A stretch of DNA of 64,000 nt, from positions 24,537,784-24,601,783 of the forward strand of contig NW_023602073.1 of assembly GCF_014898055.3 (NCBI RefSeq), in the 5' to 3' direction. Below, one piece after another: positions 1-11,852 of this stretch. The translations under genes and the position numbers were made by a program. Position 1 is the stretch's first letter. Each line of letters starts with the position of its first letter. Below the pieces are notes generated by a model that saw nothing but the letters and a program-made list of their open reading frames with translations, was not told the DNA's origin and did no database searches. This DNA is from Talpa occidentalis. Its lineage: Eukaryota; Chordata; Mammalia; Eulipotyphla; Talpidae.

Positions 1-2450
1 GGCTCAGGCGCTGGGCTGGGTGTGGGTCCTGCCAGCAGAGGGCAGGCTTCAGGGTGCAAGGTGCACACCGCGGCTGCCTGTCAGGGCATCCAACCCCGCT
101 CAGCATTCTGACCTGTCCGGCCTGTGGGCTGCGTGCCGCCCCAGGAGGGTCAGGTCCTGCTCTGATGACCAAGACTGGGAAACCTGGCCTACTTCTGTGG
201 GAGGAAAGCAGGGTGCCAGCACCCCAGAGTACTGGTTCCTAGCCTAGGCATTTCTCCTCTCACCCTGTTCTCCCACCCAGGTCCCATGAGTCCTCCAGGC
301 AGGCACTCTACCCCTGGCAGCCACAGCAGGGTTCAGATGAAGACCAGCTAAGTCGAGGTGCTTTCCAGGGCAGCCTGGGAAAAACTGGGGCCTCCCAGGC
401 ACCCCTGCGCCCCCATGCTTAAACCTTCCCTTCCCCCTGAACTCCACAGAACACAACCAGCACACAACACATTGCTCCCCATTGTTCAGAAATGGGTTTC
501 ATGCTCAGCCAAGAGACAGAAGGATTGGTCGCGGCCAGAAGCACACAGCTGCCAGGACAGCACCCCCATGCTCGGGGAAGGGGCAGGAAGGTGGCAGAGG
601 GGCTGACTCTGCACAGGCCGGGAATGGCAGGGAGGCTCGTTGGAGGTGGCACATGTTGGCGGGGCGGCTGGGGTAACAGCGTTTGCTTGTAGTTGGGCCA
701 CAAGACTCAGAAGGACAGCACAGCACGGTGGTTCCCAACACTAGAGATGTGCACGTTAATTGTGTGTGTGTGTATTTATAGACATGTATAGAGCAGGGCA
801 GGAGCAATACCACCGAGGGGGCACAAGAGTCACCAAGGTCACGCCTGGGGTGTCAGCTCACCACCCCAACAGACTAAAGTCACAGATGAAGGGGGAGGTT
901 TGGGGGCTGGGGGCCAAGTCACAGAACAGCCACCCAGGCAGGCCTGGGAAGAGAGGTGTCCCAGGAAGAGGAGGGCGTCTGGTTAGAGCCGAAGGGGGTC
1001 TGGGGCTCTTAGGACGGGATGGACTTGCCTGACCCAATCAGCTGGCAGCTGGAGAGAAGCAGAGAGAAAACGGGGGAGGGCAGAGAAGGGGGAGAGCTGT
1101 GAAGGTGGGTTCAGCCTGGGCTGCAGCGCTGGGGGGAAGGTGGGGAGGGAAGAAGAAGCAGGGGAGGGTGTGGCCAGGGGTTCTGGATGAAAGGGAAGGG
1201 GGGAAAGGGAGGGGGGATGCAGGAGCAGGAGCTGGAGCCTCTCCCTGCGCGCTCACTGGCCTCTCACACACACCAGACAGTGCACCCATGGGCCAGACAT
1301 GTGATCGGCTCCCTTCGGCTCCCTCCTTTCTGCTCCCCTGTCTTTCAACCCACTGGCCCAGGGTCACCCTTAGTGTCAGGAGTAGGCGGCCTCGGGCCCC
1401 ACGCGACACCACCATTTCTGATGGAGAAAGACAGGTGAAATACCACTGTTTACCCCGGAAGGGCAGAGCTGAGAGGATGGCTGAAGGGAGCACCCGGGGC
1501 CCCCTGGGGTGGGCAGAAAGCCCAGGAGTCCTCCATATGGACCCTGGGGAGGCAGGGAGGGCAGGAGGCTGGATGCCAGTGGCCACAGGCTTATAAGTCT
1601 AAGAGGGGAGCCTCAGCTGGCCGGGGGACCGCAGGTTGAGTAGATGAGGCTGGGCCCTTCCTGGTGTGGAAAAGCAGAAGAACAAGCATCAGTGTAGGGG
1701 TGCGGGGGCAGGCAGGTCCATGGGGCGACTTTTACTGCCCAGCTGGGGTAGAACTAGAGAAGCCAACTTGCCCAGGTCAGCAGACACTGAGGTCCCCTGG
1801 CTGAAAAGGGAGAGGTGACACTATGGAACAACAGGCCCAGGTCCACGGGCCTGCAGGCGGGCTTCGGTGCTTCACCTGGGGCACAGGGGCTGCCTTGGCC
1901 CTGTGCTGGCGGGAACAGCAGCAGCAGGCACGGAGGGCAAGGCTCTCTGTGACCTGCCTGGTTGCAAGGTGGCTCTGGGCTGAGGTGTGGCTTGGGCCCT
2001 TAGGCTTTCCAAAGCCATCAGACAACCTGCGCCTTCCACAATAAGGAGGAGGGTCCAGACCTCCTCTGCCCTGTGGTGGATCCGGTTCCAAAGCTCCCAA
2101 GTCAGCTGCCCTGCTCCAGCAGCATGCTCACATAGGGGGATGGGGGTTGCACCCCAGGATGAATTTCGAAGGCTCCCTGATGGCCGGCTCCCTGACAGAG
2201 GCACAAGCGGCCTATCAGCTCAACACCCTGTGTGACCATCTGCACTGTGGGCCCTCGGGCCTAGAGACTTCCACAGCCAGAGAACATCCACCTAGGTGGA
2301 AGACCCAGCTAAGACAAATTGCAGCGACTGTCTTCAGTCAAACATACTTTGGGAACCTGGGGTTGGCTTGCCTGTATGAACTTAAGTGTGTGTGTGACCA
2401 ATAGAGGAATATAATTCTCTCTGAGAGCCAACCTCTGACTGAAGCTTATC
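1..2450. other. GC-rich single-copy DNA, no recognisable gene
   Basis: Both strands carry overlapping open frames of 60-180 codons, as expected from GC-rich DNA, but none shows a known domain and no exon with convincing splice sites stands out. A short TG run lies near 762-772. The last few hundred bases lead into the retroviral gag remnant and may include its decayed leader or LTR, but I could not place LTR ends or a primer-binding site. Confidence 0.5.
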
Positions 2451-2460
2451 TATCACCCTC

Positions 2461-4170
2461 GTGACAAATGCCTCCTCTCAAACCTTGGTTCCTTGGCGCT
2501 TAGGCCAGATATACGCCCTAAGCGTCTCATCTTTTACTGTGGCACTGCGTGGCCTCAATACCAATTGGACAACGGATCCCACAGGCCCGAGCATGGCACT
2601 TTTGACTTCTCATCCTTACAGACCTAAAGAGTTCTGTCACCACTATGGAAAATGGTCAGAGATCCCTTAGAGCCAGGCTGGCTTTCTCTTGTGCGCCTGT
2701 GCCCCCCTCCAACCCCTCCCTCCTGAAAACCTGCCACACTCTCCAAGTCTTGAGACTCCCCTCACTCTTCCCCTCTCTGGACCCTCTTCAACGTTTTCTG
2801 ATCCTCTAGATTCTCAGTCTTCACCTCTTTCAGCACCCCAATCTGGCCTCCCCCCTTTTTTTCACCTCCTAACCGCCACACCTGCTCTGGGTGGTCCTCT
2901 TCTGGGTCCCCTTAGGGAAGTGGTGGGCACTGAAGGAGAAGTTAGAGTCCATGTTCCTTCCTCTCCGTCTGGTCTCTCCCAGACTGAAAAGCTTGGCTCT
3001 TTCACTAACAATCCCACCACCTACACCAAAGAGTTTCCTTATCTTACCCAAGCCTATGACCTTACTTGTCATGATTACATGTGATCTTCTCTTCCACCCT
3101 GACCTCTGACAAAAGGGAGCAGGTTTTTAGGTCCCCCAAGACCATGCAGATCAGGTCCCTTTGACTGACACAACCATGCCCCCAGGCTCTGCAGCAGTTC
3201 CCAGCCCAGAACTGGGGTGGGGCTACCAGACTGACACAGGCAGGGCCCCCGGGGCAGGGCTCACCAAGACTGTTTTATTACCTGTCTCCTAGCTGGTCTC
3301 CAAGCAGCTGTGCACAAAAGTGTAAATTTTGCTAAGCTCAGGGAAATTGCCCAGTCTGCCTCAGAAAACCGTGCTGCCTTCCTTAGCTGCCCAAAGGAGG
3401 CACTCCAGAGCCATACCAGGGTTGACCCTGACTCAAATGGAGGCACAACAGTTCTGGCTACCCATTTTATATCTCAGTCAGCCCCTGACATTAGATAGAA
3501 GCTTAAGAAGTTTGAGAGGCCTCCCCTGGTGGCACAGGCCATTGAGCGCCACGCTGTGAGGCTCTCCGAGGCCTCTGAAGTGCCGGTTCCATGCCGCCCG
3601 GCCAGTGAAGGTCCCACATGGCACTGCAGACCTCTCCTGTTGCGCCCACTGCTCCCCTCAGCAGTATATTTCCTCAGTCTGCCTGTTCTGTTCCCCACTC
3701 TGTCTCTGGTGAATCCTCTCACCCTCCCACGGATCTGGCCTGTACCCCGGTTCTTGTGTAAATGAATAAATAAATCTTAAAAAAAAAAAAAAAAGAAGGC
3801 TGAGGATGGTCCTCAAACCCCTATCCGGGACCTGCTGAATATGGCCTTGACAGTATTTAACAACCGGGAGGAACAGGACAGGGCAGAGAGGGAACTCTGT
3901 AGTCACCAGAAGGCTTGGCTCCAAGCTCAGGCCCTGGTAGCTGCCTTGAGACCGCCAGGCCCTGACCCTCCAACCACCGCAGCACCTGCCGTCCGACAGA
4001 GGATGACAACGGGCCCCATGGCCCCCAACCGACCACTGATGGAAGCCTATTTCAAATGTGGTCGAGAAGGCCACTGGTCCAGACAAATGCCCCAACCCCT
4101 GCCAGGACCGTGTTCCATCTGCAACGTCCAGGGTCACTGGAAAAGTGACTGTCCCTCCACACCTGGCTGT
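2461..4170 (+). pseudogene. Endogenous gammaretrovirus-like gag, broken
   Basis: Gag is the retroviral structural polyprotein; this is an old, non-functional genomic copy. Domains run in the expected order but in different frames: a matrix-like piece (FCHHYGKWSEIP, near 2630-2670), a proline/serine-rich p12-like stretch (2690-2870), the capsid N-terminal region (2900-3090, with LREV and YLTQAYDLT), capsid C-terminal region (about 3310-3500, ending QSAPDIR), and nucleocapsid. Two CCHC zinc knuckles are visible. The first (4048-4089) has lost its first and last cysteines (Y and M). The second (4111-4152) keeps C-X2-C-X4-H-X4-C. Frameshifts and stops separate the pieces, and a SINE sits between capsid and nucleocapsid. 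No protease or polymerase follows, because a T/C-rich array starts directly after the second knuckle. Family assignment to class I (gamma-like) is from the capsid and double-knuckle pattern. Confidence 0.85.
3518..3794 (+). mobile_element. tRNA-derived SINE inside gag
   Basis: Complete element from its GGCCTCCCCTGGTGG head to an AATAAATAAATC tail and long A-run. It splits the gag remnant between capsid and nucleocapsid, so it arrived after the retrovirus. It belongs to the subtype ending CTGTACCCCGGTTCTTGT. Confidence 0.9.
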
Positions 4171-6225
4171 TTCTTCCTCGGTTTATTCTTCAGTTTCTTC
4201 TTCTGCATCTTCTTCTTGTTTTTGTTCTTCGTCCTGTTCTTTTTCTTGTTTTTGTTCTTCTTGTTGTTTTCCATGTTTTTCTTTTTCAGTTTCTTCCTCT
4301 GCTTCTTTTTATGTTTATTCTTCTATTTGTTCATCCGCATCTTCTTCTGTTTCTTGTTCTTCTTGTTCGTCTTTTATTTTTCTACTTTTCTTGTACTTGT
4401 TCTTATTCTTGTTCTTGTTCTTCTTCTTCTTGTTCTTTCCCCTGGTCTTATTTTTCTGTTTCTTCCTCTGCTTCTTCTTCGGTTTATTCTTCTATTTCTT
4501 CTTCGGCTTCTTCATCTTGTTCTTGTTCTTGTTTTTGTTCTTCTTTTTGTTCTTTTCCATGTTTTTCATTTTCTGTTTCTTCCTCTGCCTCTTCTTGGTT
4601 TTAGTATTCTGTTTCGTCTTCCGCTTCTTCTTATTTTTCTTGTTCTTCTTGTTATTGTTCTTCTTTTTCTTCTTGTTCTTTTCCCTGCTCTTCTTTTTCT
4701 GTTTCTTCCTCTGCTGCTTCTTCGGTGTATTCCTCAGTTTCTTCTTCTCCTTCTTCTTCTTGTTCTTGTTATTGTTCTTGTTCTTGTCCATGTTTTTCTT
4801 TTTCTTTTTCTGTTTCTTCCTCTGTTACTTCTTCGGTTTATTATTCTGTTTCTCCTTCCGCTTCTTCTTCTGTTTCTTGTTCTTCTTGTTCTTCTTGTTA
4901 TGGTTCTTTTTTCTTGTACTTGTTCTTCTTCTTGTTCTTATTCTTCTTCTTGTTCTTTTCCCTGTTCTTATTTTTCTGTTTCTTCCTCTGCTTCTTCGGT
5001 TATTCTTCTGCTTCTTCTTCTTCTTGTTCTTGTTCTTGTTCTTCTTCTTCTCGTTCTTGTTCTTCTTCTTGTTCTTTTCCATATTTTTTTTTCTGTTTCT
5101 GACTCTGCTTCTTATTCGGTTATTATTCTGTTTCTTCTTCCGCTTCTTCATATCTTTCTTGTTCTTATTTTTCTTTTATTGTTCTTCTTTTCTTGTACTT
5201 GTTCTTCTTCTTGTTCATATTATTCTTCTTGTTCTTTTCCCTGTTCTTCTTTTTCTGTTTCTTCCTTTGCTTCTTCTTCCATTTATTCTTCAGTTTCTTC
5301 TTCTCCTTCATCTTCTTGTTCTTCTTGTTCTTGTATTTTTCATCTTCTTGTTGTTTTCCATATTTTTCTTTTTCAGTTTCTTCCTCTGCTTCTTCTTCGG
5401 TTTATTGTTATGTTTCTCCTTTCGCTTCTTCTTCTGTTCCTTGTTCTTCTTGTTCTTCTTGTTATTCTTCTTTTGTTGTACTTCTTCTTCTTGTTCTTTT
5501 CTCTTCTTTTTGTTCTTTTCCCTGTTCTTCCTCTGCTTCTTCTTCCGTTTATTATTCTGTTTCTTCTTCCGCTTCTTCTTCTGTTTCTTGTTCTTCTTGT
5601 TATTGTTCTTCTTTTCTTGGACTTGTTCTTATTCTTGTTCTTATTCTTCATCTTGTTCTTTTCCCTGTTCTTCTTTTTCTGTTTCTACCTCTGCTTCTTC
5701 TTCGGTTTATTTTTCAGTTTCTTCCTCTCCTTCTTCTTGTTCTTGTTCTTGTTTTTGTTCTTCTTCTTGTTCTTGTTCTTCTTCTTGTTCTTGATCTTGT
5801 TTTAGTTCTTCTTCTTGTTCTTTTCCATGTTTTTCTTTTTCTGTTTCTTCTTCTGCTTGTTCTTCGGTTTATTATTCTGTTTCTTCTTCCGCTTCTTCTT
5901 CTGTTGCTTGTTCTTCTTGTTATTGTTCTTCTTTTCTTGTACTTGCTCATCTTCTTGTTCTTCTTCTTCTTTTTTCTTTCCCTCTTCTTCTTTTTCTGTT
6001 TCTTCCTCAGCTACTTCTTCGATTTTTTTCTTCTGTTTCTTCTATGGCTTCTTCTTCTTTTTCTTGTTCTTCTTTTGTTCTGGTTCTTGTTTTTGTTCTT
6101 CTTCTTGTTCTTTTCCATGTTTTTGTTTTTCTGTTTATTCCTCCGCTTCTCCTTCGGTTTATTATTCTGTTTCTTCTAACGCTTGTACTTCTGTTTCTTG
6201 TTCTTCTTGTTAATTTTGTTATTGT
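4168..6225. repeat. T/C-rich tandem array of alternating ~145-bp monomers
   Basis: The plus strand is almost free of A, built from TTC, TTG and TCT words. A landmark word (CTGTTTCTTCCTCTGC and variants) recurs about 14 times, near 4290, 4460, 4575, 4700, 4815, 4980, 5095, 5250, 5375, 5525, 5680, 5840, 6000 and 6135. Landmarks preceded by TTTTCCCTGTTCTT alternate with ones preceded by TTTTCCATGTTTTT, giving a dimer of roughly 260-300 bp. The alternation breaks near 5515-5660, where an A-type head joins a B-type tail, as after unequal recombination. The array begins directly at the end of the retroviral nucleocapsid sequence and runs into an assembly gap, so its true length is unknown. Long open frames here (Phe/Leu/Ser-rich) follow from composition. 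Confidence 0.85.
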
Positions 6226-6325
6226 NNNNNNNNNNNNNNNNNNNNNNNNNNNNNNNNNNNNNNNNNNNNNNNNNNNNNNNNNNNNNNNNNNNNNNNNNNN
6301 NNNNNNNNNNNNNNNNNNNNNNNNN
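6226..6325. other. Assembly gap (100 N)
   Basis: Exactly 100 N, a placeholder length. It follows the T/C-rich array, where assembly would be expected to fail. Real distance and any missing sequence (more array, or retroviral pol) are unknown. Confidence 0.97.
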
Positions 6326-6398
6326 TCACCCCCGCCCCCACCTAACCTTGGGCCTCGACCTCTGATCTTACATGCGCAAATAAATAAATCTTTTTTTT
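6326..6398 (+). mobile_element. SINE 3' fragment at gap edge
   Basis: Only the tail is present: a CACCCCCGCCCC stretch followed by a GACCTCTGATCTT-like end, TGCGCAAATAAATAAATC and a T/A run. The head lies in the gap. Confidence 0.6.
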
Positions 6399-6413
6399 AA
6401 AATCAGCTTTATT

Positions 6414-6717
6414 GGGCCTCCCCGGTGGCGCAACAGTTGAGCGCTGGGTTGCAAAGCTGCCCGCGGCCTCTGCGGCGACGGTTCGATCCCTGGCTGCTCC
6501 CCGGCCACCGGAGGAGAGTCCACCAGCAAGGGTCACACATGGCGCGCAGACCTCTCCTGCCACCCGCTGCTCCCCTCAGCAGTGTACTTCGGTCCTTCTG
6601 CCTGCTCTGCTCCCCGCCTGGCTCTGGTGAATTCTCTCACCCTCCCGAGCTTCTGTTGTACCCAGTGCATGTATAAACAAAAAACAAACAAATAAATAAA
6701 CATGCCTCTATAAAAAA
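6414..6717 (+). mobile_element. tRNA-derived SINE with perfect target duplication
   Basis: Full element flanked by a 15-bp direct repeat (AAAATCAGCTTTATT) at 6399-6413 and 6718-6732. The tail carries an extra CATGCCTCTATA block after the AAATAAATAAA run, shared with the copy at 27182-27495. Subtype ending TACCCAGTGCATGTAT. Confidence 0.93.
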
Positions 6718-6732
6718 AAAATCAGCTTTATT

Positions 6733-7430
6733 AAAACATATTAAGTTCACATACAGTCTAAATATTCAGCTACCAGTGTATGCTCTTTGGTAAAAATCAA
6801 GTTGCAGGTATTTAAGGAGCATTCTTGTTCTTCTGCGTCTTGGATCCCAATGTTGGTGGTCAACATAGAGGCTCATTACTTAGCTAATGTGCACACACAC
6901 AATTCTATGCTCTGTTACTGGAAAGTCACCTGTTCTCTCATCATGTACCTGTGAAGATTCTTTGGGCAACAACATCAAATAAATTCATTACCTCTTTACT
7001 ACCATGAAGATATATAAGGATTTTAATCAGCTGTCAGTATATTTCCATAGGGAGAAATTGATGAAATGATTTGAACTCTAGCATGTTCCTATGTCTGACA
7101 TTTATGCCAACGATGAAGCCATAACTCTTCTTGGTGATTTAGATCAATGTTAGTCACCCAGAAGCAACATCTCCTTTTAGATTTTCTGATACATGGCCCA
7201 TTACTGTCCTAAACTTACCCTGAAAGTTAGTTATGAACAAATTCATCTACTAAGAGGGTATCTCAGATGTTTGAGGCAGCAAAAAAGCAAACACATGACT
7301 TCACATACACAGGGGATAAAGCCAGATAATTAAGAGAATTAGAGCTGAGTTACAATCATGAACTCTGCATAATATACCAAGTATGACTGATAAAATGTAG
7401 ACAGAAATTAATTATACCTCAACCATCGTA
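6733..7430. repeat. Duplicated zinc-finger 3' flank, copy 1
   Basis: AT-rich non-coding DNA matching 27506-28220 over about 700 bp with scattered differences. Shared landmarks include AGTCTAAATATT, GCATTCTTGTTCTTCTG and CCTGTTCTCTCATCATG. It is the 3' side of the minus-strand zinc-finger remnant, so the two loci arose by segmental duplication. Confidence 0.8.
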
Positions 7431-7523
7431 TTAAACATTACCTACATTCTCGACATTCATAGGGTTTGGCTCCAATCTGACTTTCCAATGTACAATGAGG
7501 GGTGATTTCCTGTAGAATGTTTT

Positions 7524-7821
7524 TTTTTTTTTTTTTTTTGTTTTTATTTATTTGTTTGTTTGTTTGTTTTGTTTATACATGCACTGGGTACAGTCAGAAG
7601 TGCGGGAGGGTGAGAGAATTCACCAGAGCCAGAGTGGGGAGCAGAGCAGGCACAAGGACCGAAGTACACTGCTGAGGGGAGCAGCGGGCAGCAAGACAGG
7701 TCTGCACGCCATGTGGGACCCCCCTCCGGTGGCCGGAGAGCAGCCGGGGATTGAACCGGCGCCACAGAGGCCGCGGGCAGCTTTGCAACCCAGCGCTCAA
7801 CTGCTGAGCCACCGGGGAGGC
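7524..7821 (-). mobile_element. SINE in zinc-finger array
   Basis: Antisense copy flanked by a 15-bp direct repeat (CCTGTAGAATGTTTT) at 7509-7523 and 7822-7836. It interrupts a finger codon run. Its tail has an expanded GTTT-type run, as in the 6414 and 27182 copies. Confidence 0.92.
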
Positions 7822-8130
7822 CCTGTAGAATGTTTTCTTACACTTTAGACATTCATAGCGTTTCCCTCCAGTGTCAATCCTCTCATGTTCGGCGAGGGCT
7901 GATTTCCAGGAGAAAGTTTTCCTACACTCTTGACATTTCACAGAGTTTCTCTCCAGTGTGATTTCTCTGATGTACAAAGAGGAGTGATTTCCTGTAGAAC
8001 GTTTTCTTACACTTTGGACTTTCATGGGGTTTTTCTGCTGCATGAGTTGTCTGAAGAGCACCCAGGTATGTCTTGTGGCAGAACGATATCTTACATCCTT
8101 TCCATTTATAAGACTTCACTCCTGCGAGTT

Positions 8131-8402
8131 GTTTTTTTTTTTTTTTTTGAAGATTTATTTATTTATACAAGAACTGGGGGTATAGGCCAGAAGTGCGGGA
8201 GGGTGAGAGGGTTCACCAGGAAGAGCAGGGAGCAGAAGAGGCAGATGGACTGGAAACACTGTTGAGGGTAGCAGCAGGCAAGAGAGGAGAGGTCTGCCGC
8301 ACCATGTGGGTATCTCCCTGGCAGGCCTGGAATCAAACTGACACTGCAGAGCCTGCAGACACCTTCACAGTGCTGCGCTCAACCCACTGTGTCGCCAGGG
8401 AG
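8131..8402 (-). mobile_element. SINE in zinc-finger array
   Basis: Antisense copy with a T-run and GAAGATTTATTTATTTATAC tail. Its head is degenerate (TCGCCAGGGAG rather than CACCAGGGAGGCC), which makes the boundary uncertain by a few bases. Confidence 0.85.
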
Positions 8403-9250
8403 AAACCCTGTGTGAGTTTTGATGTATACTGAGGTCAGTCTCCAGGAGAAAGTTTTCCCACATTCTTTATAGCCAAAGAACCTCTTTGTAGTGCACTTCT
8501 CTGATTCCTTTTGTGTAAAGAAATACCAGATGTTTCAGAAGGTTTATCACCTCTTTATACTTTCTCATGCTCAGTAAAAACAGACATTTTAGACAACATT
8601 TTGCCACGTGTTATATTCAAAAATATTCTTTCCTAACAGAGCTCTCTGAAGCTGACTGACATGAAATTTGAAGCTGAGTTTACCTCCACTTTCATTACAT
8701 TTATGCTGCTTATCTTCAAAATTTTGATGAAGATTCTAAAGTACTAGTTTCTGATCAATGTTTCCTCCTTTGATACATGGAGAGGGAGTCTACCCTACTT
8801 GAGTTTTATCTTAACCAATGAAAAGTGCCTTATCATAGGTAGCCCACACTCATTTTATTTCCAGGCAGTCTATCCCATATGAACTCCTCGATGTGTACAG
8901 AATATTGTTTCTTTATTGAAGGCTTTCCCTTGTTCAAATAAGTGAAAAGGGTGCTGAAAAGGTGGTATCATCTGATGACCATGATGCTCAGGATAGCTGA
9001 CATATTCCCTAATCATATGAAAAACCTCAAGTTTCTTTGTAGCATGCATCTCATGAAGCTCAGCAGGGATAAACATCTTCTTACATGCAGCAAAATTCTC
9101 AGGCATCGATGCTGAAATGTTTCCATTTCTGACATTCAGGTTCAAACTATGAATTGAATCCAAATTATTTGTTCTCCCAAAGTTCCTCCATGGTTGATGT
9201 TTTGCTGTTGGCAACAACAACTTGCCACAAAAGCCTGTCCTGATTTGGCT

Positions 9251-10149
9251 GGTTGGCCTTGATCAGGTAGTCCACAATATGGACATCTAAAAGTAGATAA
9301 AAATAACCATCTCTGTGAACAACATCTAAGCCTTTCCTGTGAATGCTAATATAAAGGCAAAAAGTTGCTTTACTACAACACAAAACAAAGCAGAGTAACT
9401 GGTTTTGATTTTCTGATTGAAATTTCTACCCCAAACAAATTAGATAACATTAAATGAATACATTTCATTTCCTAAGGCCAAAACAGGTTGAAAATCAATC
9501 AATAATATGTCTTTCATATTGTATGACATTTTAAATTCTTAGAGAAATATTTGGCAAACATATTCAATTAATTCTAGATGAAGATTGTAGCTAGTAGCAT
9601 TTAATCTACCATTTAGCCTAAATTCCACTGTTTTTATCAGGATAACTCTGTGACTTAGGTGGTACTTTTTGAACAATAATGCTTTCTAGATGTCATAATT
9701 TTCCTGGAAAATCTATTTATCAGATGTAAGTGAGGGACATGTTTCAATTACTTCAGCAAGACTATTGCTTTGAAAATAAGGATTCTCCTACTTTTCTTTA
9801 GTTTTTACTTCTCCTTAGGTACAGGCCATAGTCATCTGGGTTCTTTTTTCTTTTCTTTTTTAAAAGCACATCATTATCAAGTGGGGGCGGGGAAGTGGCC
9901 TTATAGGAAATCCTTAAACATTACAATACAGGCTTCTCAGAACCATAACAGATACAAAACTCTGGCTCACTCTTTTGTCCAACTTTAACTTCTGCAATCC
10001 TGGCCATGTTCATCACCATTAAAAAGCAATTTTTACATCCTTCTGAGATCAACACTCCTGATTGTTTCACTCCATTTCTTGGAACATGTGTTTCAATGTG
10101 ATAATTCATGGCAGGGGAACATTTTATGTAGTATTTTTGTTTTAGCTAT
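9251..10149. other. Intron-like AT-rich DNA of the dead ZNF gene
   Basis: Lies between the finger exon and the KRAB-A exon of the minus-strand gene. No feature recognised. Confidence 0.4.
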
Positions 10150-10164
10150 CTCATACTTACATTT

Positions 10165-10445
10165 ACTTACTTATTTGTTTATTTATTTTAAAGATTTATT
10201 TATTTATATATACAAGCACTGGTGACAGTCAGAAGTGCAGGAGGGTGAGAGAATTCACCAGAGTCAGAGCGGGGAGCAGAACAGGCAGACTGATGAAGTA
10301 CACTGCTGAGGGGAGCAGCAGGCTGCAGGAGAGGTCTGTGCGCCATGTGGGACCCTCGCCTGGCAGCCGGGGATGGAACCGGCACAGCACAGGCTACGGG
10401 CAGCTTCGCAACCCAGGGCTCAACCGCTGCACCACCAGGGAGGCC
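10165..10445 (-). mobile_element. SINE with 15-bp target duplication
   Basis: Antisense copy between perfect repeats CTCATACTTACATTT (10150-10164 and 10446-10460). Subtype with GCACTGG-GACAGTCAGAAG tail. Confidence 0.93.
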
Positions 10446-10460
10446 CTCATACTTACATTT

Positions 10461-11584
10461 AAATTGGAGTCCCAAGTATGTATCTTATTCTTTTGTTTTC
10501 TTCCCAGTGATTCCCACAAGAGGAGGTGTAAGTGCAAACTGCAAACTCCACTGTCAAGATGTGGGCCCCGCAACCTGAAACTCTTGGTTCCATGGCTTTA
10601 GAAACTACAATCTCAGGTTTCCTCTCCTGATCTTCCCTTTCTCTGCTTCACAATTTGCTGGGTGCTCCTCAAGTAATAATTTCAAGGAGGGGGGAGGGTC
10701 ACAAGGCTCATCATTGGAAGATTATTCATATTCTAAATAATGTTCTATTCAGTCCCCTCTCATTCTATCACATTTGAGTTAATCACCTGTTAAATAAATA
10801 TACCTTCAACAGATATGTACAACTTCTAACCCAGATAGATTATATAACCATATATAATGCATTTCAAAATGCAATTTATCTCAAACTAGAGCTCAACAAT
10901 GAAGAAAAGACTCCATCTCCATAAGTAAGCCTTCTGAGCACGTACTCTAACGTAACAACCTCCATGGTTTTCTCTCATCCTGGCAAAATATTCTCTGTGG
11001 TTTTATCTCACTATTTGATACATGTATTTGTTGCATTTTCCTTTCTCATAGAATATAACTTCAATAAAGCACAGAATATTTCTTTGATTATTTTATTTCA
11101 CAAACACAAAATTTACCAGCGTCTAAAACTTCCCGTTAACGTGCTGAAAGAAATAAATGGCTGAGGAAATACCTGAACAAAAACGGTCTGTGAGAATACA
11201 GTAATAATGAGAATATGGAAAATGTGCCTAATGCAGAAAAAGTTAGAGAATAGTCAGGAATGAGATACTGGATAGATCTACAAAAATTAACACCATTAAA
11301 AAAGTAGGGGAAGATTGACAAGAGAGTAATAATCAAAACTGAATGATGAACCCATCTGATACACGCAGACATATTGTGCAAGGTTTGGGTATTGGGATAA
11401 GTAGCTCCATGTGGCCATGTCTGCCTGTCTCAGGTCCTCCCAGCCTCCCTGCAAGGAATATACTGACTGACCTGAGAAGTGCGGCTTTGGGGGTTCTTCT
11501 ATGGTCGTTGGCTCTGCTCCCTGCTCAAAGCTGATGCTCACCTCAACATTATTAACACAATGTACTTAAACAAAAAACAATTTT
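10461..11584. other. Intron-like DNA, nothing recognised
   Basis: AT-rich sequence with no coding pattern or family I can name. Confidence 0.35.
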
Positions 11585-11852
11585 GGGGCCTTCCTGGTGG
11601 GGCAAGGGGTTAAGCACAGCACTAGGAGGCTATCCGCAGCTTCTGCAGCAGGAGCTCAATCCCTGGTCAGCCAGGAAGCTACCCACATGGAGCAACAGAC
11701 CTCTCCTGTCTCGCCCACTGTTCCCCTCAGCAGCGTATTTCAGTCTGTCTGCCTGTTCTGTTTCCCACTCTGTCTCTGGTGAATCCTCTCACCCTCCTGC
11801 GCATCTGGCCTGTACCCCGGTTGTTGTAAAAATAAATAAATGTTAAAAAAAG
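11585..11852 (+). mobile_element. SINE
   Basis: Sense copy from GGGGCCTTCCTGGTGG to the ATAAATAAATGTTAAAAAA tail. The box-B region reads GAGCTCAATCCC, so it is weakened. Confidence 0.9.

Larger units (their letters stand above)
7430..9250 (-). pseudogene. C2H2 zinc-finger exon of a dead KRAB-ZNF gene
   Basis: KRAB zinc-finger proteins are DNA-binding repressors, many of which silence retroelements. Read on the minus strand, 9220-8870 gives the spacer typical of a final ZNF exon (ending GKAFNKETIFCTHRGVHMG). Fingers then lie between about 8560 and 7440, recognisable from CKKTFYRKSLLFVHQ, the TGEK linker, and CQECRKTFSWKSALAEH. Several fingers have lost a zinc ligand (one reads HERID instead of H-X3-H). 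Frameshifts break the array, and two SINEs (7524-7821 and 8131-8402) are inserted. Together with the KRAB-A exon at 12728-12854 and the CpG-rich promoter near 17 kb it forms the normal order of such a gene. It cannot encode a full protein. I cannot name the ancestral gene. Confidence 0.85.

Noticed and set aside
1038..1596. Overlapping 182- and 165-codon frames on both strands
   Set aside because: No domain, typical of GC-rich DNA, and overlapping antisense frames of similar length are not credible as two genes.
3841..5805. 654-codon open frame starting in nucleocapsid and running through the T/C array
   Set aside because: Only the first part (to about 4170) is retroviral. The Phe/Leu/Ser-rich remainder follows from a strand nearly without A and is open in several frames at once, so it is not evidence of a membrane protein.
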